From: Spirosoma aerolatum
Lineage (GTDB): Bacteria > Bacteroidota > Bacteroidia > Cytophagales > Spirosomataceae
NCBI RefSeq assembly: GCF_002056795.1
Contig: NZ_CP020104.1
Location: forward strand, 3,917,001-3,981,000
DNA length: 64,000 nucleotides
Direction: 5' to 3'
The notes below the pieces were generated by a model that was given only the letters and a program-made list of their open reading frames with translations, ran no database searches and was not told the DNA's origin. Position 1 is the stretch's first letter. The number at the start of each line of letters is the position of its first letter. Positions 23,835-31,675 of this stretch are shown piece after piece. The translations under genes were made by a program, and so were the position numbers.

Positions 23835-24928
23835 CGGGGGCAATTGCAGGAATTACTGAACGATGGCGACAAACTGCGTGTGGCCACAATGGCCGAATAG
23901 GCCACTGTACTTAAGTCAGCACTCATTGTCGACGGGTTGTAGTTGTCGTAATTAGTGACAACCCAATAGCCTTCTTTCGTCACCCAGCCAATCTGTTGAC
24001 CTGTTTCGGTGTCGATCAAATTACTGCTCGAGGGGGTAGCTCCTCCCGACGTATCGTAGGTGCGCAAACCGGTCCGGATGGTGTACCGCAGTGCCTGAAA
24101 CGAGCCGTTAGGCGTATTTAAGGTACCAAACCCATCAAACGTCAGCGTGTCCGATTGGATCGTTTGCAGATCGTCGTCCGGATCATCGTAGAGTATCGTA
24201 CTGGTAAAATTGTTACCCAGTTTAGCGGGTAGCTGGGAGAAGATCGACGCAGCCGAACTGGTTTCGTAGTCGTTACCTACTTTTCGATCCACTGAATAAC
24301 CCAGAAAATTCACCGCCGAACCGCCGATCTGATATTGGCGATATCCAATGTAGGCTCGGTTGTTAGCCGTGAATTTAGTCGCGTTGGTTGCCCCGGCTAT
24401 CCGCAAATTGGCAGGAATGCTGGCCGGAGTCACAAAATCCCGTCGGTCCACCTGATCGAGTTGATACGTCAGGTTGGCAGGCAAAGTCCAAGTCTGGGCA
24501 TTGACCGGATCGGCCTTACCAATAACCATGTTTAGCGTGCTTTCCGGATCAGAACCGACGTAAGTAAGTAGTGTATTGCCAGGTTGGGCGAATGTATTGA
24601 AATCAGTGGCGGTGAGTTCAATAGCTCCGGCAGCCCCCAGTTTAGCCCGCCAGCGCGCTTCTGTACTGGATACGACATTGGCAAAGGCCAGGTCACTCGT
24701 CAGGTTTGTCCGCATACTGGCCCAAAGCGTTGCACCAGGCTGATGGTTTCGATCCTTGTTTAAGATATCCAATCCCGGAATCCCCTGCCAGTACTGTCGG
24801 AGCAGATTAAAGGTTTGCACTTCATTAGTTCGGCCAGATGAATTAGTAGTTACACAACTTGGGTTGCTGGCAACTGCCATACGGCAGACTGTCAGAATAA
24901 GGCATAGAAACAAGCGAAAGGGGCGCAT
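23831..24928 (-). CDS. Exported protein of unknown function, coupled to lnt
   Basis: I do not recognise this 365-residue protein. It starts with a clear signal peptide (MRPFRLFLCLILTVCRMAVA) and is rich in Asn, Thr and Ser with alternating beta-like segments such as NTLLTYVGSDPESTLNMVIG and DDPDDDLQTIQSDTLTFDGFG, suggesting an all-beta periplasmic or surface protein. It ends in the cysteine cluster SNSCNCPR; a single Cys also occurs just after the signal peptide (SNPSCVTT). No sorting domain is seen. Its TGA stop overlaps the lnt start in an ATGA. Start 24928 is chosen because the signal peptide begins there, not 15 codons upstream. Function unknown; a lipoprotein-related role is only suggested by the coupling. 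Confidence 0.65.
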   Translation of the reverse strand: MRPFRLFLCLILTVCRMAVASNPSCVTTNSSGRTNEVQTFNLLRQYWQGIPGLDILNKDRNHQPGATLWASMRTNLTSDLAFANVVSSTEARWRAKLGAAGAIELTATDFNTFAQPGNTLLTYVGSDPESTLNMVIGKADPVNAQTWTLPANLTYQLDQVDRRDFVTPASIPANLRIAGATNATKFTANNRAYIGYRQYQIGGSAVNFLGYSVDRKVGNDYETSSAASIFSQLPAKLGNNFTSTILYDDPDDDLQTIQSDTLTFDGFGTLNTPNGSFQALRYTIRTGLRTYDTSGGATPSSSNLIDTETGQQIGWVTKEGYWVVTNYDNYNPSTMSADLSTVAYSAIVATRSLSPSFSNSCNCPR

Positions 24929-24979
24929 GGCGAAGTCATTAGGAAGAAAGTGTCTTAAAAAAAAAGCTATCAACTAGGT

Positions 24980-25157
24980 CTATTGGCAGCTGCTGTATTC
25001 ATAGGTGGGCATATCATAGCTCGTGCTGGTATACACAATTTTTTAGTAAGCACACCCATCCGGATTAGTTGGTGAAACGGCGGAACGGAGCTTACTCTGG
25101 GGTTGATAAGTTAGTAGGCTAATCAACAGCCAGTAGTTGTAAAGACATCAATTTCTT
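24980..25157 (-). pseudogene. Decayed, internally deleted copy of the neighbouring lipoprotein gene
   Basis: The stretch aligns piecewise with the two ends of the intact gene at 25270-26115. The 3' part (24980-25003) encodes YEYSSCQ-stop, like YEYSGCQ of the intact gene; the next part (25004-25060) reads like the mature N-terminus DDCVLTKIVYSSTSYDVPSYD but lacks two bases and so is out of frame; and 25100-25157 matches the signal-peptide region (plus-strand AGGCTAATCAACAGC against AGGCTAATCAGCAGC). The roughly 230 codons in between are missing. It is best read as a tandem duplicate that lost its middle and decayed. Confidence 0.65.
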
Positions 25158-25269
25158 TTAGTTGACAGTGTACCTAATTGTGGAGTTGAGCTAAGGCAGG
25201 CCAGGCTCCTGCAAAGCCATTTTGTGTGGAAAAAATTATCTGGCACACAATTGTCTACCAGATAAGAAA

Positions 25270-26115
25270 CTATTGGCAACCGCTATATTCATAGGATGTC
25301 GTTCCCGAATCATTGGCTAAACCGGTCGTCGTATACGTCCGTTTTGTAACCATACCACTCTGATTAGCTGTCCGTTGGTAAGTATAATCCGTCGTTTTAG
25401 TCAGGGTACCCGTGTAATTGCCAGTCATATCATACGGTGAATAGATTTCGACATGGTTGGGGGATGTATTTGGTAGTTTATAGGGCCCGGCGAATTGGAG
25501 ATTTTCGGTCACCGATGAGGTGAAAGGATTGAGGTACTGATTCTTGAATTTGGTAATATGCGATCGTACGGCTACAAAATTACTGTAAACGGTTCGGCTC
25601 ATAATCAGACCCTGACTGTCTTTCAGGTCGATTTGGGTGCAGTTGTTCTGACTATCGTAGGTAAAGGTTGAATTATAACCTTCATACAGTTTGTAGGCTG
25701 TTCCCGTATTCTGTACTTTTAGGTTACCGATCCGACCCGCTGCGTCGAACGTAACGCCATACTCCCCTAACACCGCCTGCGTAGCATCCACAAGTTGAAT
25801 TTTGGTAAGCGTACTACCTGAGTAGACGTAGCGGAAGTTCAGGCCATTCAGATTTTGACTAATAATCTTCCCATCGGCGTCATACACATTCGAGTAGAGC
25901 GCCGTTTTGGACCCATTCTCATACGACTGAATGGACGTGATCAGGCCACGTGAATCGTAGGAAGGAACGTCGTAGCTCGTGCTGGAGTAAACGATTTTAG
26001 TAAGCACACAATCATCTGGATTGGTGGATAGGTTGGCTGGATCTGGCTCATTTTTAGATTGGCAAGCCAACAGGCTAATCAGCAGCACCAGCAAATTTGT
26101 AGCAATAAATTTCAT
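25270..26115 (-). CDS. Exported lipoprotein with YD-type repeats
   Basis: The 281-residue product has a lipoprotein signal peptide (MKFIATNLLVLLISLLACQS, lipobox LLAC with Cys18). The mature part consists of degenerate YD/RHS-like repeats of about 20 residues: NVYDADGKIISQ, VTFDAAGRIGNLK, FTYDSQNNCTQIDL, and so on. Such repeats form beta-rich surface filaments in RHS and wall-associated proteins; small stand-alone lipoproteins of this type are common and uncharacterised in Bacteroidota. A TAGGTTTG -7 element lies upstream at 26165-26172. A truncated decayed copy lies immediately downstream, so the locus has duplicated recently. Confidence 0.72.
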   Translation of the reverse strand: MKFIATNLLVLLISLLACQSKNEPDPANLSTNPDDCVLTKIVYSSTSYDVPSYDSRGLITSIQSYENGSKTALYSNVYDADGKIISQNLNGLNFRYVYSGSTLTKIQLVDATQAVLGEYGVTFDAAGRIGNLKVQNTGTAYKLYEGYNSTFTYDSQNNCTQIDLKDSQGLIMSRTVYSNFVAVRSHITKFKNQYLNPFTSSVTENLQFAGPYKLPNTSPNHVEIYSPYDMTGNYTGTLTKTTDYTYQRTANQSGMVTKRTYTTTGLANDSGTTSYEYSGCQ

Positions 26116-26164
26116 CGGTTTGTTAAGGTTTTCCCGTTTGTATAGTAAGTCAATAGGGATTAGG

Positions 26165-26172
26165 CAAACCTA
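26165..26172 (-). promoter_or_regulatory. Probable -7 element for the YD-repeat lipoprotein
   Basis: On the minus strand the sequence is TAGGTTTG, an exact TAnnTTTG match, ending 49 bp before the ATG at 26115. No TTTG -33 is evident at 19-21 bp. Confidence 0.35.
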
Positions 26173-26227
26173 TAAAAAAACGATGAGGGCTTTAAAAATA
26201 CAGGGTGGACAAAAAGTGGACAATTTA

Positions 26228-27727
26228 TTATATAGCTGACAAATAAGAGTTTACATCTTCCACATCTATTTTTTTCCGGAGTCGATACCGATTCTTTTTA
26301 ATACTTTCGGCTGAAATACCTAACATAGCAGCCATCTGTCCGGCCGAGAAATGCAGACGAATCATACAGGCCATCTTCAATTCCGTATCGGTTAAGCTGG
26401 GGACTTGGCGGAGGAGTCGGTCAATAAACTCTGGATGTAGCTGCTCAAACTTTACCCGAAAATCATCCCATTGTGTATGGGTCAGCATACGAGCCCGATT
26501 TAACTGCTCAACTAGCTCATCACTATCCTGGATTTCTTTAAGTTTTAACTGATCCAATTCATTGCTGATCTGGTCGATAAAAGCATTTTTCTGAACCACA
26601 GAATCGGCAAAAAAAGTCAACTGCTCGGTGGCGGTCTCTAACTGTAGCATAGCCATTTTCTCCCGAGCTACCAGCAATTGATTATGGTTCCTCAATTGTT
26701 TACGCTGGAGATAAATCGCAACAATAATTAGTACTAGCAGAAACGCACCACCCACAATCAACCAACGCTGGTAAGTCAACTCCTGCTCCAGCCGTGCTTT
26801 AATCTGTTCGTTTTCTCTGGTTTTGAAGCGCACTTCCAGTTCGCTTATTTTTTGTCGATTCGCCTGGTTAGCTAATAATGTATCCAGAGAAAAATACGTT
26901 TTCTGATACTGATAAGCGGCCCGGTAGTTAGCTTGTTTTTCAGCCCATTGAGTCCGGATCAATGCCAGTTCCCGATTATAAAATAAGGAACCAATGGTAG
27001 GTAACAACGCTTCAGCCTGCCTGAAATAATCATCAGCTTCGCTAAAGCGATTCAGCCGGGTTAGAGCCGCGCCGATAATAGCAGCCGCCCGCATGATTTG
27101 TTCAGGCAATTTTCGAGAACTGGCCAGTGTAAGACCGCGCTCTGCAAACTGGATAGTTTGTTGGTATTTGCCCTGTTCTACCAGAATGCTGGCAGTATTC
27201 AGATAGATCCTAATGAGATTAACGGTATCCCGACGTGCATTGGCGGAACGTAATGCCAGATCAAAATACGTCAGCGACTCGTCGAACTGCCGGTTTTCTC
27301 CCAATCCCATCGCATAGCTTTGCTGAGCACGACAAATCAGACTGCTATCCCCAGATAGCACCGCATAATTAAGAGCAAATTTCCCATACTGTAGTGCTTT
27401 CGTTAAACTATGCTCAAACTGAAAGATTTGCACCAGATTAATATAAGCCTGATATAATTTTTTGTAGTCCTGATATTTTTTGAGTGTCTCAATAGCGCTA
27501 AACGTGAGCCGTGTAGCTTGTTTGGAATCCCCCCTTTCGCTGAGAAACCAGGCTAATTGAATCTGTATTTCGGCTCGTTCCAATGGTGAGTGCTGGCCTT
27601 TCAGCTTCAATGTATAAAAGTTGACCGAATCTTGCATAGCCGTCTGTGCCAACGTCTTCTGGCCAACTATAAACAGGCCCAGGAATAGGAAACATCTTAT
27701 ATGGGTACCAGAAATAGATGGAGGCAC
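26228..27727 (-). CDS. TPR-containing membrane regulator with LuxR-like C-terminal helix-turn-helix
   Basis: The 499-residue product has a signal peptide (HIRCFLFLGLFIVGQKTLAQ), about five to six TPR units over residues 50-290, and one membrane span (WLIVGGAFLLVLIIVAIYLQ, about 330-350). A coiled-coil region of about 80 residues follows, then a C-terminal helix-turn-helix SAGQMAAMLGISAESIKKNR followed by YRLRKKI, as in LuxR/NarL DNA-binding domains. This TPR-membrane-HTH layout is a common Bacteroidota type of transcription factor that reads a periplasmic signal. The start is GTG 27727; no ATG lies in frame before a stop upstream, and the signal peptide begins right there. Target genes unknown. 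Confidence 0.8.
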   Translation of the reverse strand: MPPSISGTHIRCFLFLGLFIVGQKTLAQTAMQDSVNFYTLKLKGQHSPLERAEIQIQLAWFLSERGDSKQATRLTFSAIETLKKYQDYKKLYQAYINLVQIFQFEHSLTKALQYGKFALNYAVLSGDSSLICRAQQSYAMGLGENRQFDESLTYFDLALRSANARRDTVNLIRIYLNTASILVEQGKYQQTIQFAERGLTLASSRKLPEQIMRAAAIIGAALTRLNRFSEADDYFRQAEALLPTIGSLFYNRELALIRTQWAEKQANYRAAYQYQKTYFSLDTLLANQANRQKISELEVRFKTRENEQIKARLEQELTYQRWLIVGGAFLLVLIIVAIYLQRKQLRNHNQLLVAREKMAMLQLETATEQLTFFADSVVQKNAFIDQISNELDQLKLKEIQDSDELVEQLNRARMLTHTQWDDFRVKFEQLHPEFIDRLLRQVPSLTDTELKMACMIRLHFSAGQMAAMLGISAESIKKNRYRLRKKIDVEDVNSYLSAI

Positions 27728-28119
27728 AGCAGGTCAGGAAAAGAATACGATCAATAATAAATGAATACATTTACTTTATTCAATAGGCCTAACGAAATAG
27801 ATCCTATTGGTATGTATAATAAAAGTTATATAAAAAGTAGACCAAGATTTATTACAAGCACTCACAATAAACAAAATCCTGACTATCAACTAATTATTCA
27901 TTACTTCAAATAAATATCAGCAAACTATATGTAGATAAAATTACCCGCCTATATCCGAAAATATACTCATAGATATATAGCCGCGATATTCTCTCAGACT
28001 GAACAAAACCATACTGAATCGCCTGTCTTCTTAAGTACAGACAGCTGCCAGGCTCAGCCAAAGAATAATTTATGTATTAAGCCATCTATCTAAAATGCAG
28101 TCGGAAGTGGTAATACACA
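27728..28119. other. AT-rich intergenic region without a visible gene
   Basis: About 390 bp between the TPR regulator and the ABC1 kinase terminator. The stretch from about 27,770 to 28,010 is clearly AT-rich. I see no open frame with coding character. It could hold the promoter of the TPR gene, but no exact TAnnTTTG is found near its GTG start. Confidence 0.5.
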
Positions 28120-28151
28120 AATACCCCTCCGGCCTAAGCTAGAGGGGTATT
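28120..28151 (-). terminator. Terminator hairpin of the ABC1 kinase gene
   Basis: AATACCCCTC (28120-28129) and GAGGGGTATT (28142-28151) form a 10-bp perfect stem with a 12-nt loop, 47 bp past the stop. On the minus strand TTTGTGTATT follows, a weak U-tract. Confidence 0.65.
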
Positions 28152-28197
28152 CAATGCATGTTAACAATAGCAATACTACTGCCTATGACTCGACTTA

Positions 28198-29529
28198 TCA
28201 CGCTTGACCAACTAGTTGCTCTGAATGCAACCATTCTGGCTTTGTAATCTTTACACGAGCCTTTAACTCGTTGAGCATAGCGTATAAACCATAGTATGTC
28301 CGGTTGATGTACAATCCATCCCGGTTGGCCCGTACCACTTTCGAATTGCGTAGCTCTTCCATTTTCGACAAATCTTCGGCAAACGCATACACTTTGTTGA
28401 AATACTCGTCGTCGCCGAAATCGAACCAATCGACCGCAAACGGCTTACCCAGCATCTCGATCATTTGCACAAATAGGTCGGAGTAAAACTTCCGTTCCGT
28501 TGGCGTGTCCTGCGGTACCAGAAAGCCCAGATTCAGGAACACCTGCTCGGCTACTGGCGGATCAAGTAGTTTATCCGGCCGAAGCAACTGGAAATAGTTA
28601 TCGTAGAAATAATCGGGAATCACCTTCACACACCCAAAATCAATGACGCCCATCGTTCCATCAGCCCGCATCAGAAAATTACCGGGATGTGGGTCGGCAT
28701 GAACCTGCCGAAGCGCATGAATCTGATGATCATAAAAATCCCACAGCAGTTGTCCAATGCGATCCCGGACTTCCTGCGATGGATTTGTCGCCAGAAACTC
28801 ACGCAGATGTAATCCGTCAAGCCAGTCCATAGTTAATATACGTCGGCTCGACAGGTCTGGGTAGTACTTCGGAAACACCAACCCATCAATATGCGAACAG
28901 GCATTCGATATTTCGATACTTCGTCGAAGTTCGAGTTCGTAATCGGTCTCCTCCAGGAGTTTACTTTCCACCTCCTGCATGAAATAGTCGATCTGGCGTT
29001 CGTCCAGATTGAGTAACCGAACGGCCAGTGGCTTGGCAATTTTCAGATCAGAACTAACAGAATCGGCCACACCGGGGTATTGAATCTTAACGGCCAGCTT
29101 TTTCCCTTCTTTCCAGGCCTCATGTACCTGGCCAATACTAGCCGCATTGATGGCATTGATATTGAATGAATCGAACAACTGCGATGGCGATTTCCCGAAA
29201 TAGGTCCGAAACGTCTTGATGACCAGTGGACCTGATAATGGTGGCGCCGAATATTGTGCCATCGTGAATTTATCCGAATACGCCACCGGTAACAAGCCAC
29301 GATCCATACTCAGCATCTGCGCCATTTTCAGGGCTGACCCTTTCAATTCGCTCAGTGCTTCATATATATCAGCCGCGTTATCCTTGTGTAACTCCTCACG
29401 GGGCAATTCAGGATCAAGCAACTTTTTGCTGTAATGTTTTATATAATTCCCACCAACCTTTACTCCAGCCTTAACAAACTGTGTAGCACGGGCCACTTTG
29501 GTGGTAGGAACAGACGTTTGAGTTTTCAT
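28198..29529 (-). CDS. ABC1/AarF/UbiB-family atypical kinase
   Basis: This 443-residue protein is a UbiB-like atypical kinase. Visible motifs are the K-x-A-Q form of the family's KxGQ signature (ALKMAQMLSMDRGLLP), ASIGQVHEAW, the ATP lysine in LAVKIQYPGVADSV, the catalytic VHADPHPGNFLM with its conserved Asp and the VIDFGCVKVIP in place of DFG. Members act in ubiquinone/isoprenoid metabolism, but many Bacteroidota copies have no assigned role; as this group makes menaquinone, a direct ubiquinone function is unlikely. It is preceded by a TetR-type regulator on the same strand, a pair I believe recurs in related genomes. There is no membrane span at the C-terminus. Confidence 0.9.
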   Translation of the reverse strand: MKTQTSVPTTKVARATQFVKAGVKVGGNYIKHYSKKLLDPELPREELHKDNAADIYEALSELKGSALKMAQMLSMDRGLLPVAYSDKFTMAQYSAPPLSGPLVIKTFRTYFGKSPSQLFDSFNINAINAASIGQVHEAWKEGKKLAVKIQYPGVADSVSSDLKIAKPLAVRLLNLDERQIDYFMQEVESKLLEETDYELELRRSIEISNACSHIDGLVFPKYYPDLSSRRILTMDWLDGLHLREFLATNPSQEVRDRIGQLLWDFYDHQIHALRQVHADPHPGNFLMRADGTMGVIDFGCVKVIPDYFYDNYFQLLRPDKLLDPPVAEQVFLNLGFLVPQDTPTERKFYSDLFVQMIEMLGKPFAVDWFDFGDDEYFNKVYAFAEDLSKMEELRNSKVVRANRDGLYINRTYYGLYAMLNELKARVKITKPEWLHSEQLVGQA

Positions 29530-29544
29530 GTGGCGTTAATTTCG

Positions 29545-29626
29545 AATGATTGAGTGCTAGAATAATTGAATAGGCGAAGGCTGGCCATTTAATTCAGTCA
29601 TTCTATCATTAAACATTCAATCATTT
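29545..29626. repeat. Intergenic quasi-palindrome (AATGATTGAAT type)
   Basis: The arms (about 29545-29572 and 29592-29626) are inverted matches of AATGATTGAGTG...TAGAATAATTGAAT with a 7-nt gap on one side. The right arm runs into the stop codon of the TetR gene (29621-29623). The same AATGATTGAAT unit builds the element at 43761-43833. Confidence 0.5.
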
Positions 29627-30292
29627 GTTCTGGTACATAAACTTGGCCAGATCGAACAGCGTATCCAGAGGAGATCGCCCAATCAGGTCAAAAGCGGTAT
29701 TGACTGTCTTTTCGATGGCCGTATCGGTTTTTTCGAAGTTTTTGCTCACATCTCGAACCCAGAAATCAAGCAGATAAAGTGTCTGCCCCCAGAGGGCATC
29801 GGGGTAACGATCAGTAATAAACGGCCGAGGTTCAACTTCTTTACTTTCGCGACCTTCGGCCAGCAGATCACGAGCAAAGTCGAAGAATGCGTCTTTAAAG
29901 GGTTCTAATACGCGCGATTTCGGTTCGGGTCGCCACGCTCCTGGTCCCAGGCGACGGGTTGCATGCCCTTCACTCCGCAATCGACCAAAACTATAAACGA
30001 CAAAGCTCCGCTGGGACTTCAGCAACTCAATCCAGGTGTAGTAGAAGGCCAGCAGCTTCTCACGAACGGAGTAACTTTGATAGGTTTGGTCGGCCTCCAC
30101 AGTCGCTTTCGCTTCATTAAAAAAGGTAGTCCAGACATCGGCTTCGATTGCATCAAATGAAGCATATTCCTTGTAAAAGTCAGCTTCGGCAATCTTGAGT
30201 TTTTTCACAAACTGGAAAACGGAGGTGGGCTGTTTTCCAGTTTCCAGGACGTACTCGGTGTACGCCTTGCGGATTTTTTCGAGCGTTTCCAT
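29621..30292 (-). CDS. TetR-family transcriptional regulator
   Basis: The 223-residue product has a short N-terminal helix-turn-helix region (METLEKIRKAYTEYVLETGK, KKLKIAEADFYKEYASFDAI) followed by a long all-helical ligand domain typical of TetR proteins with a divergent C-terminal domain. Start 30292 (METLEKI) is preferred; a GTG-started extension from 30337 adds 15 residues outside the family pattern. It lies 92 bp upstream of the ABC1 kinase gene on the same strand and probably regulates it, an inference from the arrangement. Confidence 0.78.
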   Translation of the reverse strand: METLEKIRKAYTEYVLETGKQPTSVFQFVKKLKIAEADFYKEYASFDAIEADVWTTFFNEAKATVEADQTYQSYSVREKLLAFYYTWIELLKSQRSFVVYSFGRLRSEGHATRRLGPGAWRPEPKSRVLEPFKDAFFDFARDLLAEGRESKEVEPRPFITDRYPDALWGQTLYLLDFWVRDVSKNFEKTDTAIEKTVNTAFDLIGRSPLDTLFDLAKFMYQNK

Positions 30293-30408
30293 ATACTTCT
30301 GCAACGGTCTGTCGATCAGAAAAGTTTGTCTGCTCACTCACAAAAATGCTGGACAAATCACCATTTTCATCGTAAATTTATCCCGTACTTATCCTCTTGC
30401 TAATCTTC

Positions 30409-30969
30409 ATGAACACACGCCTTTTTTGTTTGCTCCTGACGCTTTTTACTGGATTTGGCTTCTCTATACAGGCTCAGTCGTCGTATGAGATTACAACCGA
30501 TCAACCAGCTCAATTCAATGGCATTGAATACGGGTATGCAATCCGTAACGAAAGTAAAAAAGAGGTGGGCAGCAAAGGGACGTTTAATCGGTATGAACTA
30601 ACTGTTTACGTAACGAACAAAAGTGGCTGTACCCGACTATTTTTTCCCCGGCAAACTACATTTGGTTTACAGGATCAGGACTTACTGGCCAATTTCGACT
30701 GTGTTAACGCAACGGGTGCCCGATTGACCTCAAAAACGACTACTGTTCGTGCCCGGCCATTCTCGGTTCCGTATTCGACAAGTACGAAAAACGCTGAAGG
30801 TAAAGTGGTCACAACGACCATTCAGGTGCAGGCTGGCCACATGCTCGAAAATGGCGAAACCGTTTCCAATAACATCATTGTACTATTGCCCGAAGGCGAA
30901 CAACCTCAGATGCGTGTTCGGGTTCAGGCCACTGAGACCTCATTGGGGCGTAACTCGTATGTTCGTTAG
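30409..30969 (+). CDS. Small exported protein, beta-rich, function unknown
   Basis: This 186-residue protein has a signal peptide (MNTRLFCLLLTLFTGFGFSI, cleavage near IQAQS) and a mature domain of alternating beta-like segments (FNGIEYGYAIRNESKK, RYELTVYVTNKSGCTRLFF). I recognise no family. The ATG at 30409 starts the signal peptide; one four codons upstream is also possible. It is probably co-transcribed with the next exported protein, 80 bp downstream on the same strand. Confidence 0.65.
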   Translation: MNTRLFCLLLTLFTGFGFSIQAQSSYEITTDQPAQFNGIEYGYAIRNESKKEVGSKGTFNRYELTVYVTNKSGCTRLFFPRQTTFGLQDQDLLANFDCVNATGARLTSKTTTVRARPFSVPYSTSTKNAEGKVVTTTIQVQAGHMLENGETVSNNIIVLLPEGEQPQMRVRVQATETSLGRNSYVR

Positions 30970-31049
30970 TATAGATTTATGTACTCCTATTTCATTTTTC
31001 TCGAACTTCGCCGTTCTAATTACTTATCGTGTTAAATCCAATCGTAACT

Positions 31050-31604
31050 ATGAACGTATCAGTTCAGTGTCGAATTCTGCGTAGTCTATGCCTTTATGGC
31101 AGCCTATTAATAAGTTTGCAGAGCTTTGGTCAATATGGCGGCTATGGTGGATACGGCGGCTATGGTAGTATGGGACGCCGGATGGGCGGTAACTTTAGCC
31201 AGGACATGACGGCTACCTCGCGGTCCAATATTCCAAACATTGCGGGCGAACTGGCTCAACGGGAAACGAAGTGGATCAAGGAAAACCTTTCGCCTACCAA
31301 AGACCAGCTAAAAGCAATTAAACAACTCAATACCGAATACGGTAACCAGCAGCAATCAGCCATTAAGGATATTATTGGCACCAGTGGCAAACCGACTCCA
31401 GAGAGCCGTAAACAGATTGAAGACATGATGCTTATGCTCAATGAAGAGAAGGAAGATAAGCTTAAAGGCATTCTAACACCCGAGCAATGGAGCTTGTATC
31501 AGTCGAAAAAGCCTGAAATGCAGAAAGCCGTTGGCGGCTGGCGTCCTTCTGCTCCTAAAGGCACAACCACCCAATCAGATTCGACAGGTACTCCAAAACA
31601 ATAA
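31050..31604 (+). CDS. Exported glycine-rich protein with Spy/LTxxQ-like helical domain
   Basis: This 184-residue protein has a signal peptide (residues 1-20, LCLYGSLLISLQSFGQ). A glycine/tyrosine tract (YGGYGGYGGYGSMG) leads into a helical domain with two LTxxQ-like motifs: LSPTKDQLKAIKQLNTEY and LTPEQWSLYQ. This is the pattern of small periplasmic CpxP/Spy-like proteins in Bacteroidota. It may act as a periplasmic chaperone or binder, but no target is known. A 13-bp perfect hairpin just after the stop serves as a terminator. Start ATG 31050; an upstream GTG at 31029 is unlikely. Confidence 0.68.
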   Translation: MNVSVQCRILRSLCLYGSLLISLQSFGQYGGYGGYGGYGSMGRRMGGNFSQDMTATSRSNIPNIAGELAQRETKWIKENLSPTKDQLKAIKQLNTEYGNQQQSAIKDIIGTSGKPTPESRKQIEDMMLMLNEEKEDKLKGILTPEQWSLYQSKKPEMQKAVGGWRPSAPKGTTTQSDSTGTPKQ

Positions 31605-31614
31605 TCGTGAAAGC

Positions 31615-31647
31615 AAAACGGTCAGAAAACTAAGTTCTGACCGTTTT
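31615..31647. terminator. Bidirectional terminator between the Spy-like gene and comEC
   Basis: AAAACGGTCAGAA (31615-31627) and TTCTGACCGTTTT (31635-31647) form a 13-bp perfect stem with a 7-nt loop, U-rich on the plus strand and A-rich on the other side, so it can end both convergent transcripts. Confidence 0.8.
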
Positions 31648-31675
31648 GATGAGCACTATACAAGTTTCGTCTTTA

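Noticed and set aside
27498..27770. Second frame at the start of the TPR regulator with a hydrophobic beginning
   Set aside because: It overlaps the signal peptide and first repeats of the longer, better-supported frame and has no features after the first 30 residues.
31132..31175. Gly-Tyr codon repeat as a separate repeat element
   Set aside because: It is the in-frame glycine/tyrosine tract of the Spy-like protein.
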